Assembly (NCBI GenBank): GCA_020692245.1
Contig: JAIMKT010000013.1
Location: 24,553-63,076 of the forward strand
DNA from: Microcoleus sp. GA_180221_E-2-1-MAG-45_12
GTDB taxonomy: Bacteria > Cyanobacteriota > Cyanobacteriia > Cyanobacteriales > JAAUUE01
Direction: 5' to 3'
Length of the DNA: 38,524 nt
Positions 1 to 9,200 of the stretch are shown here, in pieces. Every line of letters starts with the position of its first letter. Within the stretch, counting starts at the first letter, position 1. Below the pieces are notes generated by a model. The model was not told the DNA's origin. It worked only from the letters and a program-made list of their open reading frames with translations, and did no database searches. Both the position numbers and the translations under genes were made by a program.

Positions 1-404
1 ATAGCAAGTTTTTTGGCTACCCCTTCTAGATGGATCCGCCGAGCCTCTATTTTACGATCGCGTTCAATCTGGCGACAAGCACGACAACGATTTGCAAAAG
101 ATAAAACATTTCCCTTAGCTACTTCATACCACCACTGCTGCTGAGTCGCCGTCCAAATTTCCTGTTTTTGGCAATCTACACACTGGAAGGGCAAGTCGAT
201 ATAGTAGCCTCGATCGACAAAAGGTAGCACAGTATAATAGCTACTGGATGGAGCTAGGGCTTCTGGATTGCAACGCACTGCATTAACAGGAATTTTTCCC
301 GGAGATTGATCCTGCTTCAGGGCGCTCGCTTTTTCCTTGTGTTTTTCTTTCCGTTTTTGCCGAAGTTCTCTAAGTTCAGTCCGGCGTTGTTTATTGCTCT
401 TCAT
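1..404 (-). CDS. zinc-ribbon domain protein, partial (C-terminus beyond window start)
   Basis: My reading of the minus strand from ATG at 404: MKSNKQRRTELRELRQKRKEKHKEK...YYIDLPFQCVDCQKQEIWTATQQQWWYEVAKGNVLSFANRCRACRQIERDRK. It has paired CxxC motifs and stays open to the window edge, so it is absent from the ORF track. Confidence 0.7.
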   Translation of the reverse strand, partial: MKSNKQRRTELRELRQKRKEKHKEKASALKQDQSPGKIPVNAVRCNPEALAPSSSYYTVLPFVDRGYYIDLPFQCVDCQKQEIWTATQQQWWYEVAKGNVLSFANRCRACRQIERDRKIEARRIHLEGVAKKLA

Positions 405-642
405 AGTTAATGTAAAAGCTCTAAATTAAACTTTTGATAACAACTCTTAATTATAATTTTTTTAGCTGGGAAATACGGTATATCTAGAGACTAGAAAAAA
501 TCAAGTTATATCATCTCTAGGATTACTATTTTAGGAGTTAGCGATCGTGGACATTTTCAAAAATTATCATTTAGCATACAGTACATTAGGAAATGAAATA
601 TAGATTCTGCATTAAATTAACCTTTAGGAGAAGAATAAAGCT

Positions 643-1491
643 ATGGAACCTGAGTTAGAGAATCAAAATTATCCAAATCATCCAAATTATCCAACCAATT
701 ATCAACCAGAATCTGAAATACTAAATAAAAAGGGTGGGGCGAAGAGTAGATTTGATTATTCGACCCAAGATTTTCAAATGCTGCGGACTGCGATCGAGGA
801 AAGTAGTTTAATTCGTCTAGCTTTTTATTTTCTCGATTACATTCTACGAGCGCAGACATCCCTGTTTGAGCAGATTCATACCCAGCAAGATTTACCGAGA
901 ATTATTGCTTCTATGTCGATCCTCTCTGCCTGTTTGTCAGCAATCTATGGGGCAACGATGGGCATGAATCATAGCTTCTTGTTAGTAGTTTCCTCGGCTA
1001 TTAAACTGCCAATTTTATTTTTATTAACCGCCCTGATCTGTATTCCTTCTCTCTATACTTTTAATGTTTTACTAGGGCAGAGATTTAAATTTTTGCAGAC
1101 CGTAGCTCTGATGGCGATGACCTTAGGGACAACTACAATTCTCTTGGCTAGTTTAGCTCCCTTGTCCTTTTTCTTTGCTTTGACTACTAATGATTATTAT
1201 TTCTTACTCCTCATGCACGTGGCTATTTTTGCTTTGTGCGGCATCTATGGAGTGCAGTATTTATACCGGGGTTGTTCCTATATTGCCTTTCGGATGGAGC
1301 AGCCTTTGAATAATTTGTTATTACGGATTTGGATTGCTATTTATGCCGTTGTGGGGATGCAGTTGGGCTGGAGATTACGTCCCTTTGTGGGGAATGCAGG
1401 TAGCCCTTTTGAAATCTTTCGTAGTGAGGAGGCTGGCAATTTTTATATAGCAGTTTGGAATAGTATTATTAATATTTTTGGTGGGCGTTAA
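643..1491 (+). CDS. conserved multi-pass membrane protein of unknown function
   Basis: 282-aa ORF with a hydrophilic N-terminus and several hydrophobic segments (e.g. LPILFLLTALICIPSLYTFNVLLG). Plausible RBS (aggagaag) upstream of the ATG. Confidence 0.7.
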   Translation: MEPELENQNYPNHPNYPTNYQPESEILNKKGGAKSRFDYSTQDFQMLRTAIEESSLIRLAFYFLDYILRAQTSLFEQIHTQQDLPRIIASMSILSACLSAIYGATMGMNHSFLLVVSSAIKLPILFLLTALICIPSLYTFNVLLGQRFKFLQTVALMAMTLGTTTILLASLAPLSFFFALTTNDYYFLLLMHVAIFALCGIYGVQYLYRGCSYIAFRMEQPLNNLLLRIWIAIYAVVGMQLGWRLRPFVGNAGSPFEIFRSEEAGNFYIAVWNSIINIFGGR

Positions 1492-1635
1492 ACTCTTCAC
1501 AGTTGATAGCTAAAACTTTTTGGTGTCAAGAGTGTCAAGAAAAGTATCAAGAAAATTTCGTCACCTCAAAAAGGCTATGATCTATAATCATGTTTGCTTA
1601 CAGTAATTACGATCTTAATGTTTCAGAGGTAAAGT

Positions 1636-1875
1636 ATGGCTAGTGTTCGGAATGTTGATGGCAGCCCTGATGAAGTTTGGGATGATTTGGAATGGGCTGA
1701 TATGAATGAGGCAGAACAAGCTCTATGGGCTGTTTTAGGCTGGGACGAAGACAGTTGGCAAGAAGAAACGGATCCGCCAGAGTCAGACGAGCTATATTGG
1801 GCAGATTTGAGTAGCGCTCAACAAAAAGCCGCCGGGGAATTGGGATATACCCAAGAACTGTGGGATGAAGAGTAG
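1636..1875 (+). CDS. small acidic Trp-rich protein with internal repeat
   Basis: 79-aa ORF. Two similar segments: EAEQALWAVLGWDEDSWQEE and SAQQKAAGELGYTQELWDEE. Confidence 0.65.
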   Translation: MASVRNVDGSPDEVWDDLEWADMNEAEQALWAVLGWDEDSWQEETDPPESDELYWADLSSAQQKAAGELGYTQELWDEE

Positions 1876-1977
1876 GTAAAGGGTCTGGGCTTGGAAGATA
1901 AACCTCGATCGAGTTTGGTAGCAATTTCCTGTTTAAGCAGATTCCCTCCTTCCTAGAAAGAAATGTTGAATCCAAGC

Positions 1978-2190
1978 CTATCTCGAAGACAACTCATCAC
2001 AGACGTGAATCCGACCTTTAACAAAGGAGCGTAGGAGACGATCGAGACAACCCCGTTCTTCCTCACTGGTAGATTCATCAAGGATTGCCGCCATCATGCC
2101 GTAGCGGTCAGCCTTGGTGAAGCAGTGAGTGTCATTAACTGTGGCGATTAAATCGTTGATGGCTCCGGGGATTAAATTGAGAGACGACAT
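1978..2190 (-). CDS. small conserved cyanobacterial hypothetical protein
   Basis: 70-aa ORF MSSLNLIPGAINDLIATVNDTHCFTKADRYGMMAAILDESTSEEERGCLDRLLRSFVKGRI. Its composition and pattern look like a real protein. Confidence 0.6.
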   Translation of the reverse strand: MSSLNLIPGAINDLIATVNDTHCFTKADRYGMMAAILDESTSEEERGCLDRLLRSFVKGRIHVCDELSSR

Positions 2191-2380
2191 GGGCTAACTC
2201 CTTGAACTTCATGTATTCATCATCCCTCAGATTTCTTGAGCCAAGGGTGATGAGGTGGGGATCAGTTCAGTGATAATACGCAGATAATCTAGGCATTCAA
2301 GTCCGAGTTAGGAGCGATCGAGATCACTTGATTACCTAGAGCAAGCTGGTTGGTTAGGCAAAGAGAACTAGAGGATCGCC

Positions 2381-5300
2381 ATGATTTTAGATAATCAAAA
2401 TGATGAAAAGAAAGTCTATACATGGATTTTCAAATATACAGAAGAATTGGGAACTTTTGACATCGTTACAGGTTACTTTACCATTGGGGCTTTAGCCGAT
2501 CTTTCCCAACAGGTTAATCATCACATCACTAGATATCGACTGGTTTTGGGGGATATTGTGAATTTAGGTCAAATTGACGATCGTCCCCTAGATTTGCTCA
2601 ATGAAAATATCACGATCGAGGCGGCTCTAAATCTAAGTCGTTCAGCAAGGGAAGTAGTCGCTTTCTTAAAGCAAGAAAAAGTCAAGGTCAAAACCCTAGA
2701 GCCAAATTTTTGTCATGCGAAGTGCTATTTGTTTGACCCATTAAAGAGAGACGATCGCAAAAAATATTTTATTTCCGGTAGCTCCAATTTAACAGAGGCA
2801 GGAATTGGCTTAAAGCCTACTAATAATTTGGAATTAAATATTGCTGAGACTGGCAATAATAACCAATATAAGGAATTAGTAGAGTGGTTTGAATCTCTCT
2901 GGCATAAACCTCAAGCTCATGATCAGAAGACAATTATCGGTAAGGATGGGACAAAGAGAAAAGTAGATTTTAAGCAATATTTGATGGCGGCGATCGAGCA
3001 AATATTTATTGAATATTCTCCAAAGGATATTTACTACAAAATTCTATTTGAATTATTTGGCAATCAAATCCTCGAAATTGAGAATGATCCAGAGTTTAAT
3101 CGTCAAGTAGGCAGATTAGAAAATACGGCTATTTTTAGTGCGCTCTATGACTTCCAGAAGAAAGGTGTATTGAGTTTGATTCGGATGTTGCAAAAATATA
3201 ACGGGGCAATTTTGGCAGATGCGGTGGGTTTGGGGAAAACTTGGAGTGCCTTGGCTGTGATGAAATTCTTTGCTAGTACCCATGAGATTATTTTGATTTG
3301 TCCCAAGAAACTAGAACAGAATTGGAGTCAATACCTCAAAAGAAGAGGCTCAAAATTTGAGACAGATCAGTTTGATTTTTTGGTGAGGTTTCATACAGAT
3401 TTAAGCGAAGTGCGGATGGATTCCTATGGTGTGGGAATGGCACATTTAACCAGTGAGAAAGCAAAGTTAATTGTAATTGATGAAAGTCATAATCTACGAA
3501 ATAGCAAGGCAAATCGCTATAAATTTCTCATGGAGCAGATTCTCCAGAAAAATCAAGATGTTAAAGTTCTATTAATATCAGCCACCCCAATTAATAACTC
3601 TTTGGATGATGTGAAAAATCAGTTTAAGCTCATGGTACAGGGAGATGTGCAGGGCTATGAGGATAAGTTGGGAGTCAGAAATATTGATTCTTCTTTTGGG
3701 CAGGCTAAAACTGCTTTTAAGCAATGGCGTGAAGAAGCTAATCCGTGTATTGGAGATTTCATTAAAAAACTTTCGGGGAATGATTTCTTTAGGTTAACGG
3801 ATTCTTTGCTAGTAGCTCGGACTCGGAAGATGATAGAAACCCAAGAAACTGGTTTATTATTTCCTACCAAAAACAAGCCAGAAAATTTATTTGTTACTCC
3901 TCACCAGCTTGGCAATTTTGAAACCTTTGAGGAATTATTTGATCACTTTCCACCAAGGTTATCGGGTTATCAGCCAGCTTTCTATGCCGATGATGGTTCG
4001 GGAGCGAAGAAAAACACAACGGAAGATGAAAAACTGCGTGATTATTTTCTAGCAAAAATGATTTATATTCTGATGGTGAAGCGGCTAGAATCTTCTTGGT
4101 TTTCTTTCTATTCAACAGTTAAAAAGATTCGGGATCATCATCAGAATGCTTTGGATAAAGTTAAAGCCTACCAAGACGATCGAGCTAATTTAGGAGCTAA
4201 TTTAGGAGCTAATTCAGGAGTTAACTCAGGAATAGATATTAATTTTGATATTAATAACCTAGATGTAGAGGAAGAAGATGATGAATTTGTCAAAGAAATA
4301 GAAGAATATACCCTTGGCAAAAAGCGTAAAATTAGGATTGCGGAGATCGATCGAGCTGGGAATCTGGACAAGTTTAAGACCGACCTAAAAATAGACTTAA
4401 ATGATCTGGATCATCTCTATATAAACTTACAAAAATTTGCTCAAAAGCTAGAAAAAGAGCTATCTAGTACAGTCAAAAAAGTATCTAGATACAAATCTTG
4501 TGATGATAAGTTAGAGGTATTAATTAGTAAGATTTTAGATAAGCAGCGATCGGGCATAAATAACCATAATCAAAAAGTAGTTATCTTCACAGTTTATCGA
4601 GATACAGCTAGATATTTGTATGGCCAACTCCGGGCTAGGGGCTTTGAGAAAATTGCCATGGTTTCGGGGACAGAGGCTTACAGTGATGATCATGATCAGC
4701 CGCAAAAAATGTCAACAATCCTTGAAAGATTTGCCCCCTACACTAAACTATTTTCTGAAAAACAATGGGATTTTTTATCTGAGCAAACAGGACTAGCTGC
4801 CTTTGGAACATGGCAAGATTGGATTGCGGAAAATCATCCAGAGACTTACCAGAAATTGACTAAACCCCTTGATATTTTAATTGCTACGGATGTTCTCAGT
4901 GAGGGGCAGAACTTGCAGGATGCTGACATGGTGATTAACTACGATATCCATTGGAATCCGGTCAGAATTATTCAACGCATGGGACGGATCGATCGCTTAG
5001 GAAGTCCCAATGAGCAAATTTTTGGCATTAACTTTTGGCCTTCGGATAATATTAATTCCTATCTCAATCTCCAAGGCAGGATCGAGCAACGGATGGCGGC
5101 GATGCGGTTGGCTGGCTCGGAGGTAGATATGCAGTTCTCGGAGAGTTTTGCCAAGATGGCTCATGATGAGGAACTCGATCGAAAAATGAACGATCGGATG
5201 ATGGAGCAGATGCAGATCACTTGGGATGATATTGAGGGGGGCGATCAGGGTTTGGGCTTTGATAGTTTATCTTTGGAGCGCTATCGACAGGATCTATTGG

Positions 5301-5788
5301 CGGAGTTTAACCGGGATAAGGATAAGTATCGGCAGATGCCCAAGGGGGTATATTCGGGCTTTGGGGGAGAATTGGCGGGAGATGGTTGCCAGGAGGGAAT
5401 TGTGGCTTTGTTGGGCTATCCGGCGAAACCTGCGAAGAGTGTCGATCATCAATATCAGGTGTTTGATTTAATTTATATCGATAAGTCGGGCCAGTTAATT
5501 TTGAATAATCAACAGGAAGTGTTAGATTTTTTGATTTTGCAGAAGGAAAAGGCGAGATTTATTCCGTCGGGGGTCGATCGAGGAGAACCGGAGGCGATCG
5601 ATGAGTTGGTGAAGGCGCTGAAAACTTGGTTGAGTAGTCAAGGAGAGCAGGAACCACGAGATCTATTAGCTAAAATCAAGAAGGGGGATAAGGTTACTTT
5701 AGAAAGCATTAAGCAAAATATCAAAGTTGAGGAGAAATTTCAGATGGATAAGTTTGATTTGGTGGGGTGGATGTTGGTGAGTAAATGA
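2381..5788 (+). CDS. phospholipase D-like nuclease domain fused to SNF2-type helicase
   Basis: N-terminal HKD-like motif (HAKCYLFDP...FISGSSNLTEAGI). Helicase motif I ILADAVGLGKTWSAL, motif II VIDESHNLRN, motif III LISATPINN, motifs V/VI ATDVLSEGQNLQDADMVINYDIHWNPVRIIQRMGRIDRLG. Confidence 0.9.
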   Translation: MILDNQNDEKKVYTWIFKYTEELGTFDIVTGYFTIGALADLSQQVNHHITRYRLVLGDIVNLGQIDDRPLDLLNENITIEAALNLSRSAREVVAFLKQEKVKVKTLEPNFCHAKCYLFDPLKRDDRKKYFISGSSNLTEAGIGLKPTNNLELNIAETGNNNQYKELVEWFESLWHKPQAHDQKTIIGKDGTKRKVDFKQYLMAAIEQIFIEYSPKDIYYKILFELFGNQILEIENDPEFNRQVGRLENTAIFSALYDFQKKGVLSLIRMLQKYNGAILADAVGLGKTWSALAVMKFFASTHEIILICPKKLEQNWSQYLKRRGSKFETDQFDFLVRFHTDLSEVRMDSYGVGMAHLTSEKAKLIVIDESHNLRNSKANRYKFLMEQILQKNQDVKVLLISATPINNSLDDVKNQFKLMVQGDVQGYEDKLGVRNIDSSFGQAKTAFKQWREEANPCIGDFIKKLSGNDFFRLTDSLLVARTRKMIETQETGLLFPTKNKPENLFVTPHQLGNFETFEELFDHFPPRLSGYQPAFYADDGSGAKKNTTEDEKLRDYFLAKMIYILMVKRLESSWFSFYSTVKKIRDHHQNALDKVKAYQDDRANLGANLGANSGVNSGIDINFDINNLDVEEEDDEFVKEIEEYTLGKKRKIRIAEIDRAGNLDKFKTDLKIDLNDLDHLYINLQKFAQKLEKELSSTVKKVSRYKSCDDKLEVLISKILDKQRSGINNHNQKVVIFTVYRDTARYLYGQLRARGFEKIAMVSGTEAYSDDHDQPQKMSTILERFAPYTKLFSEKQWDFLSEQTGLAAFGTWQDWIAENHPETYQKLTKPLDILIATDVLSEGQNLQDADMVINYDIHWNPVRIIQRMGRIDRLGSPNEQIFGINFWPSDNINSYLNLQGRIEQRMAAMRLAGSEVDMQFSESFAKMAHDEELDRKMNDRMMEQMQITWDDIEGGDQGLGFDSLSLERYRQDLLAEFNRDKDKYRQMPKGVYSGFGGELAGDGCQEGIVALLGYPAKPAKSVDHQYQVFDLIYIDKSGQLILNNQQEVLDFLILQKEKARFIPSGVDRGEPEAIDELVKALKTWLSSQGEQEPRDLLAKIKKGDKVTLESIKQNIKVEEKFQMDKFDLVGWMLVSK
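4184..4231. repeat. 4 x 12-bp tandem repeat within the PLD-helicase gene
   Basis: gctaatttagga gctaatttagga gctaattcagga gttaactcagga, encoding ANLGANLGANSGVNSG. Confidence 0.9.
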
Positions 5789-6048
5789 TAAGGTGGCTAA
5801 AACATGCAGAAGAAAATTTGTTAGAGCGAGAAATATCAAGGGAAGTAGTAGAAAAGACTATTTTGTCTCCTGAATTGATTGTTCCAGATAAAATACACCT
5901 AAATCGACAAGTTTATATGCGACGGTATTTTGATGAGTTATTAGAAAGTGAAATGCTCTGTCGAGTTGTCATTGAAGAAGAGATCGGGGGTAAGTTGGTA
6001 GTAACAGTTTATAAGACATCACAAATTAAACGATATTTCAAGGTATAA
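5785..6048 (+). CDS. DUF4258-like small protein (putative toxin of a TA-like pair)
   Basis: 87 aa, MIRWLKHAEENLLEREISREVVEKTILSPELIVPDK...GGKLVVTVYKTSQIKRYFKV. 4-bp ATGA overlap with the helicase stop. Confidence 0.75.
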   Translation: MIRWLKHAEENLLEREISREVVEKTILSPELIVPDKIHLNRQVYMRRYFDELLESEMLCRVVIEEEIGGKLVVTVYKTSQIKRYFKV

Positions 6049-6077
6049 AAATCAAATTAGGAATTTATAGAGACTAT

Positions 6078-6281
6078 ATGAAAATTAAATTTGATCAAGA
6101 GAGTGATACTTTAACTATTATTTTTCGAGAGGCAAGGATTAGGGAATCTGATGAGATCCGCCCGAATGTGATTGCAGATTTTGGGTATGACGGTAAACTG
6201 GTGCGGTTGGAGATTTTAGATGCTCAGAGTGTAGTGGAAAATACCCATGAGTTTTTATATGCGTTTGAGGAAGCAAAATGA
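6078..6281 (+). CDS. DUF2283 family protein (putative partner/antitoxin)
   Basis: 67 aa, MKIKFDQESDTLTIIFREARIRESDEIRPNVIADFGYDGKLVRLEILDAQ, which matches the DUF2283 pattern. Follows the DUF4258-like gene. Confidence 0.8.
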   Translation: MKIKFDQESDTLTIIFREARIRESDEIRPNVIADFGYDGKLVRLEILDAQSVVENTHEFLYAFEEAK

Positions 6282-9200
6282 ACTTAAATATTTTCAATCA
6301 ATCAGATTTTTTAGTAGCTTTACGGGATTTTTTTGCGGCGTTGCAAGTGCCAATAAATATGGTGACGGATAAGCCAATTTCTGTTAGGAATATTCTCGAA
6401 AATAGTTATCAAGATAAGGAATCTTTTCGGTTGATGGATGAGGTGTATTTTTTGGGGATGGTGGATGATGGGGCGTTTCGGGGGTGTGAGGGTTTAGATT
6501 TGGCGGCGGTGCAAGGGCTGGAGGAAGATTATGATGGGATTGTGATTTTTGGGGTGACTTTGAAGAGGCGGGATCAGGGGAAGTTGCCGACTCGATCGCA
6601 GTTAGCAGAAATATCACGGGCGTTTAATCGAGAGTTTTGGCATACTCCGGTGGTGGTGGTGTTTCGGTATGGGGGTGTTGAGGGGGAATATCTGGCTTTT
6701 GCGAATACGGAGCGATCGCAGTACAAGCAACAATGGCGGGAGGGAGAAAAGGCGGGCAAGGTGACAATATTACGGGATATTAATATCAGGGAAACCCACG
6801 TAGGACACCAGAAGATTTTGGCAGAGTTAAGGATTCCGACCACGGGAAAAGATCGGGTAGATTCTTTTGCAAAGTTATACGCTTATTGGCGCAAGGTTTT
6901 AGATGTTAGTTTGCTAAATAAAGAATTTTATAAGGAGGTATCTAATTGGTATTTTAATGCTTGTAAGAAGGTGATTTTTCCGAAGGATGCGAAGAGCAAT
7001 CAGGAGAGTTTGATTCGCTTAATTACTCGTTTAATGTTTGTGTGGTTTTTGAAGGAGAAAGGGCTGGTTCCTGATGATTTATTTAAGGAAGGGGACGTAC
7101 GGCAGATTCTGAGGAGTTTGGAGCCGCAGGAAAGTAGCTATTATAAGGCGATTTTACAAAATTTGTTTTTTGCAACGTTGAATACGGAATGGGGGAAACG
7201 GAAGTTTATTAAAGAGAGTTCTGGAGGCAGAAATTCTCAACATATGGTACACAATGTATTGCGGTATCGGGATTATTTCTCTGAACCCGATCGAGCTTTG
7301 TTAGATTATTTTGTGAATGTACCTTTTTTGAATGGGGGTTTGTTTGAGTGTTTGGATGTGGAGCTAGAGAAGGGAAAACCAGAGACAAGAAGGCGGATTG
7401 ATGGGTTTAGTAATGGTGCTGATAATGTTCTATCAATTCCTAATGAGTTGTTTTTTGGGGAGGTGAGGGAGGTTGATCTTAATGCAGATTTTGGGACGAG
7501 TCGGAAGAAGTATCGGGTGCGGGGTTTGATTGATATTTTCAATGGTTATAAGTTTACGATCGCTGAGAATACGCCTTTTGAGGAAGATGTGGCGCTGGAT
7601 CCGGAGCTTTTGGGGCAGGTGTTTGAGAATCTATTGGCGGCTTACAATCCTGAAACTCAGACGACAGCAAGGAAGCAAACGGGTTCTTTTTATACGCCCC
7701 GTGAGATTGTAAATTATATGGTGGATGAGAGTTTGATTGCGTATTTTAAGGAAAAAGTAGAAAGGAAAAGGGAAAAAGTATCGGCTGAGGTGTTGGAGAA
7801 TCGGTTGAGGTTGCTTTTGGATTATCAGTCGGCGGTTAATCCGTTTGGGGATGATGAGGCGACTACTTTGGCTCTGATTGCGGCGATCGATGGTTGCAAG
7901 ATTTTGGATCCGGCGTGTGGGTCGGGGGCGTTTCCCATGGGGGTTTTGCAGAAAATGGTGCATATTTTGAGCAAGCTCGATCCTCATAATGAACGTTGGT
8001 GTACTCAACAAAAGGAGAAGGCGATCGCTCCGCTTTTGGCTGATATCCAGACGGCGGAAAAGATTAGTTATGAGGCAGCACGGGAAAGGGCGATCGCTGA
8101 GTTGCAGGAGGAGCTGGCGAAGATTGAGGCGAGTTTTGAGAATGAGATGGATTATCCCCGGAAGTTGTTTTTGATTCAAAATTGTATTTTTGGGGTGGAT
8201 ATTCAACCGATCGCTGTGCAGATTTCTAAGCTACGTTTCTTTATTTCGTTGATTATTGACCAAAAGGAAGATCATGATGCAGAGAATCGGGGGATTTTGC
8301 CTTTACCGAATCTAGAAACTAAGTTTGTGGCAGCAAATACGCTGATTGGCATGGAGAAGGTAGACCAGTTAAATGTGTTTTTGAGTTTGGAATCTATTGA
8401 GACAAAGAAAAGAGAGTTGGAGAAGTTACGCCGGGAACATTTTTTTGCAAGAAGTCTAGAAACTAAGCGGAAGAAACGAGACCTCGATCGACAGTTACGC
8501 CAAGAAATTGGTCAGATTCTTAAGGATAATAATTATCCCGGTGATAGTGCGGATAAGTTGGCAGCATGGGAACCGTACAATGCAACTATTGCAGCAAGTT
8601 TCTTTGATCCTGAGTGGATGTTTGGAATTGGTGATGGTTTTGATGTTGTGATTGGGAATCCGCCTTATGGAGCGAAAATTACTGATGTTCAGAAAAAATA
8701 TTTTAATAAAGATTATCAATATCAAGACTATCAGCTTGATAGTTATCTATTATTTATAGAAAAATCTTTTTCTTTGGCAAAGAAGTACGGGCAAATTGTT
8801 TTAATTATTCCAAACACATGGCTTCTTAATTTACTATCAAAGAAAATCAGGAAATGGTTATTTAAAGAAAAAACATTTTCTAAAATGATACATTTTAAAA
8901 CTTCTATTTTTGCTGCCGTGGTTGATACAGAAGTTATCATATTTTCAAATAAATTTCCTGATAAAACAAATTTAATATCTATCTCTCTTTACGATGATCA
9001 AGGAATTAACGTTCCGTATAATATAGAGCAAAAAAGGTGGAGTGATACTAATGGAGAGGCTATAAATATATTTGAAACTCCTGAAATTTCTATCATCAGT
9101 GACAAGCTGCGAAAAAACAAACTTCTAGAAGAAATATGTTTTATCACGCAAGGAGCAAAGCCATTTCAAGTTGGGAAAGGTAAACCTCCTCAAACAAAAG

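Noticed and set aside
1640-1975. 111-aa minus-strand ORF opposite the small acidic protein
   Set aside because: Antisense to the more protein-like acidic ORF with its internal repeat; no motif.
6712-6719. GCGATCGC octamer, repeated at many places in the window (e.g. also near 11452, 13604, 14957, 19374)
   Set aside because: HIP1 palindrome typical of many cyanobacterial genomes; useful as a lineage marker but not a local feature.
7631-8206. 191-aa minus-strand ORF opposite the MTase gene
   Set aside because: Lies wholly antisense to the conserved MTase core (DPACGSGAF region). Its composition is low-complexity and I recognise no domain; it is a shadow ORF.
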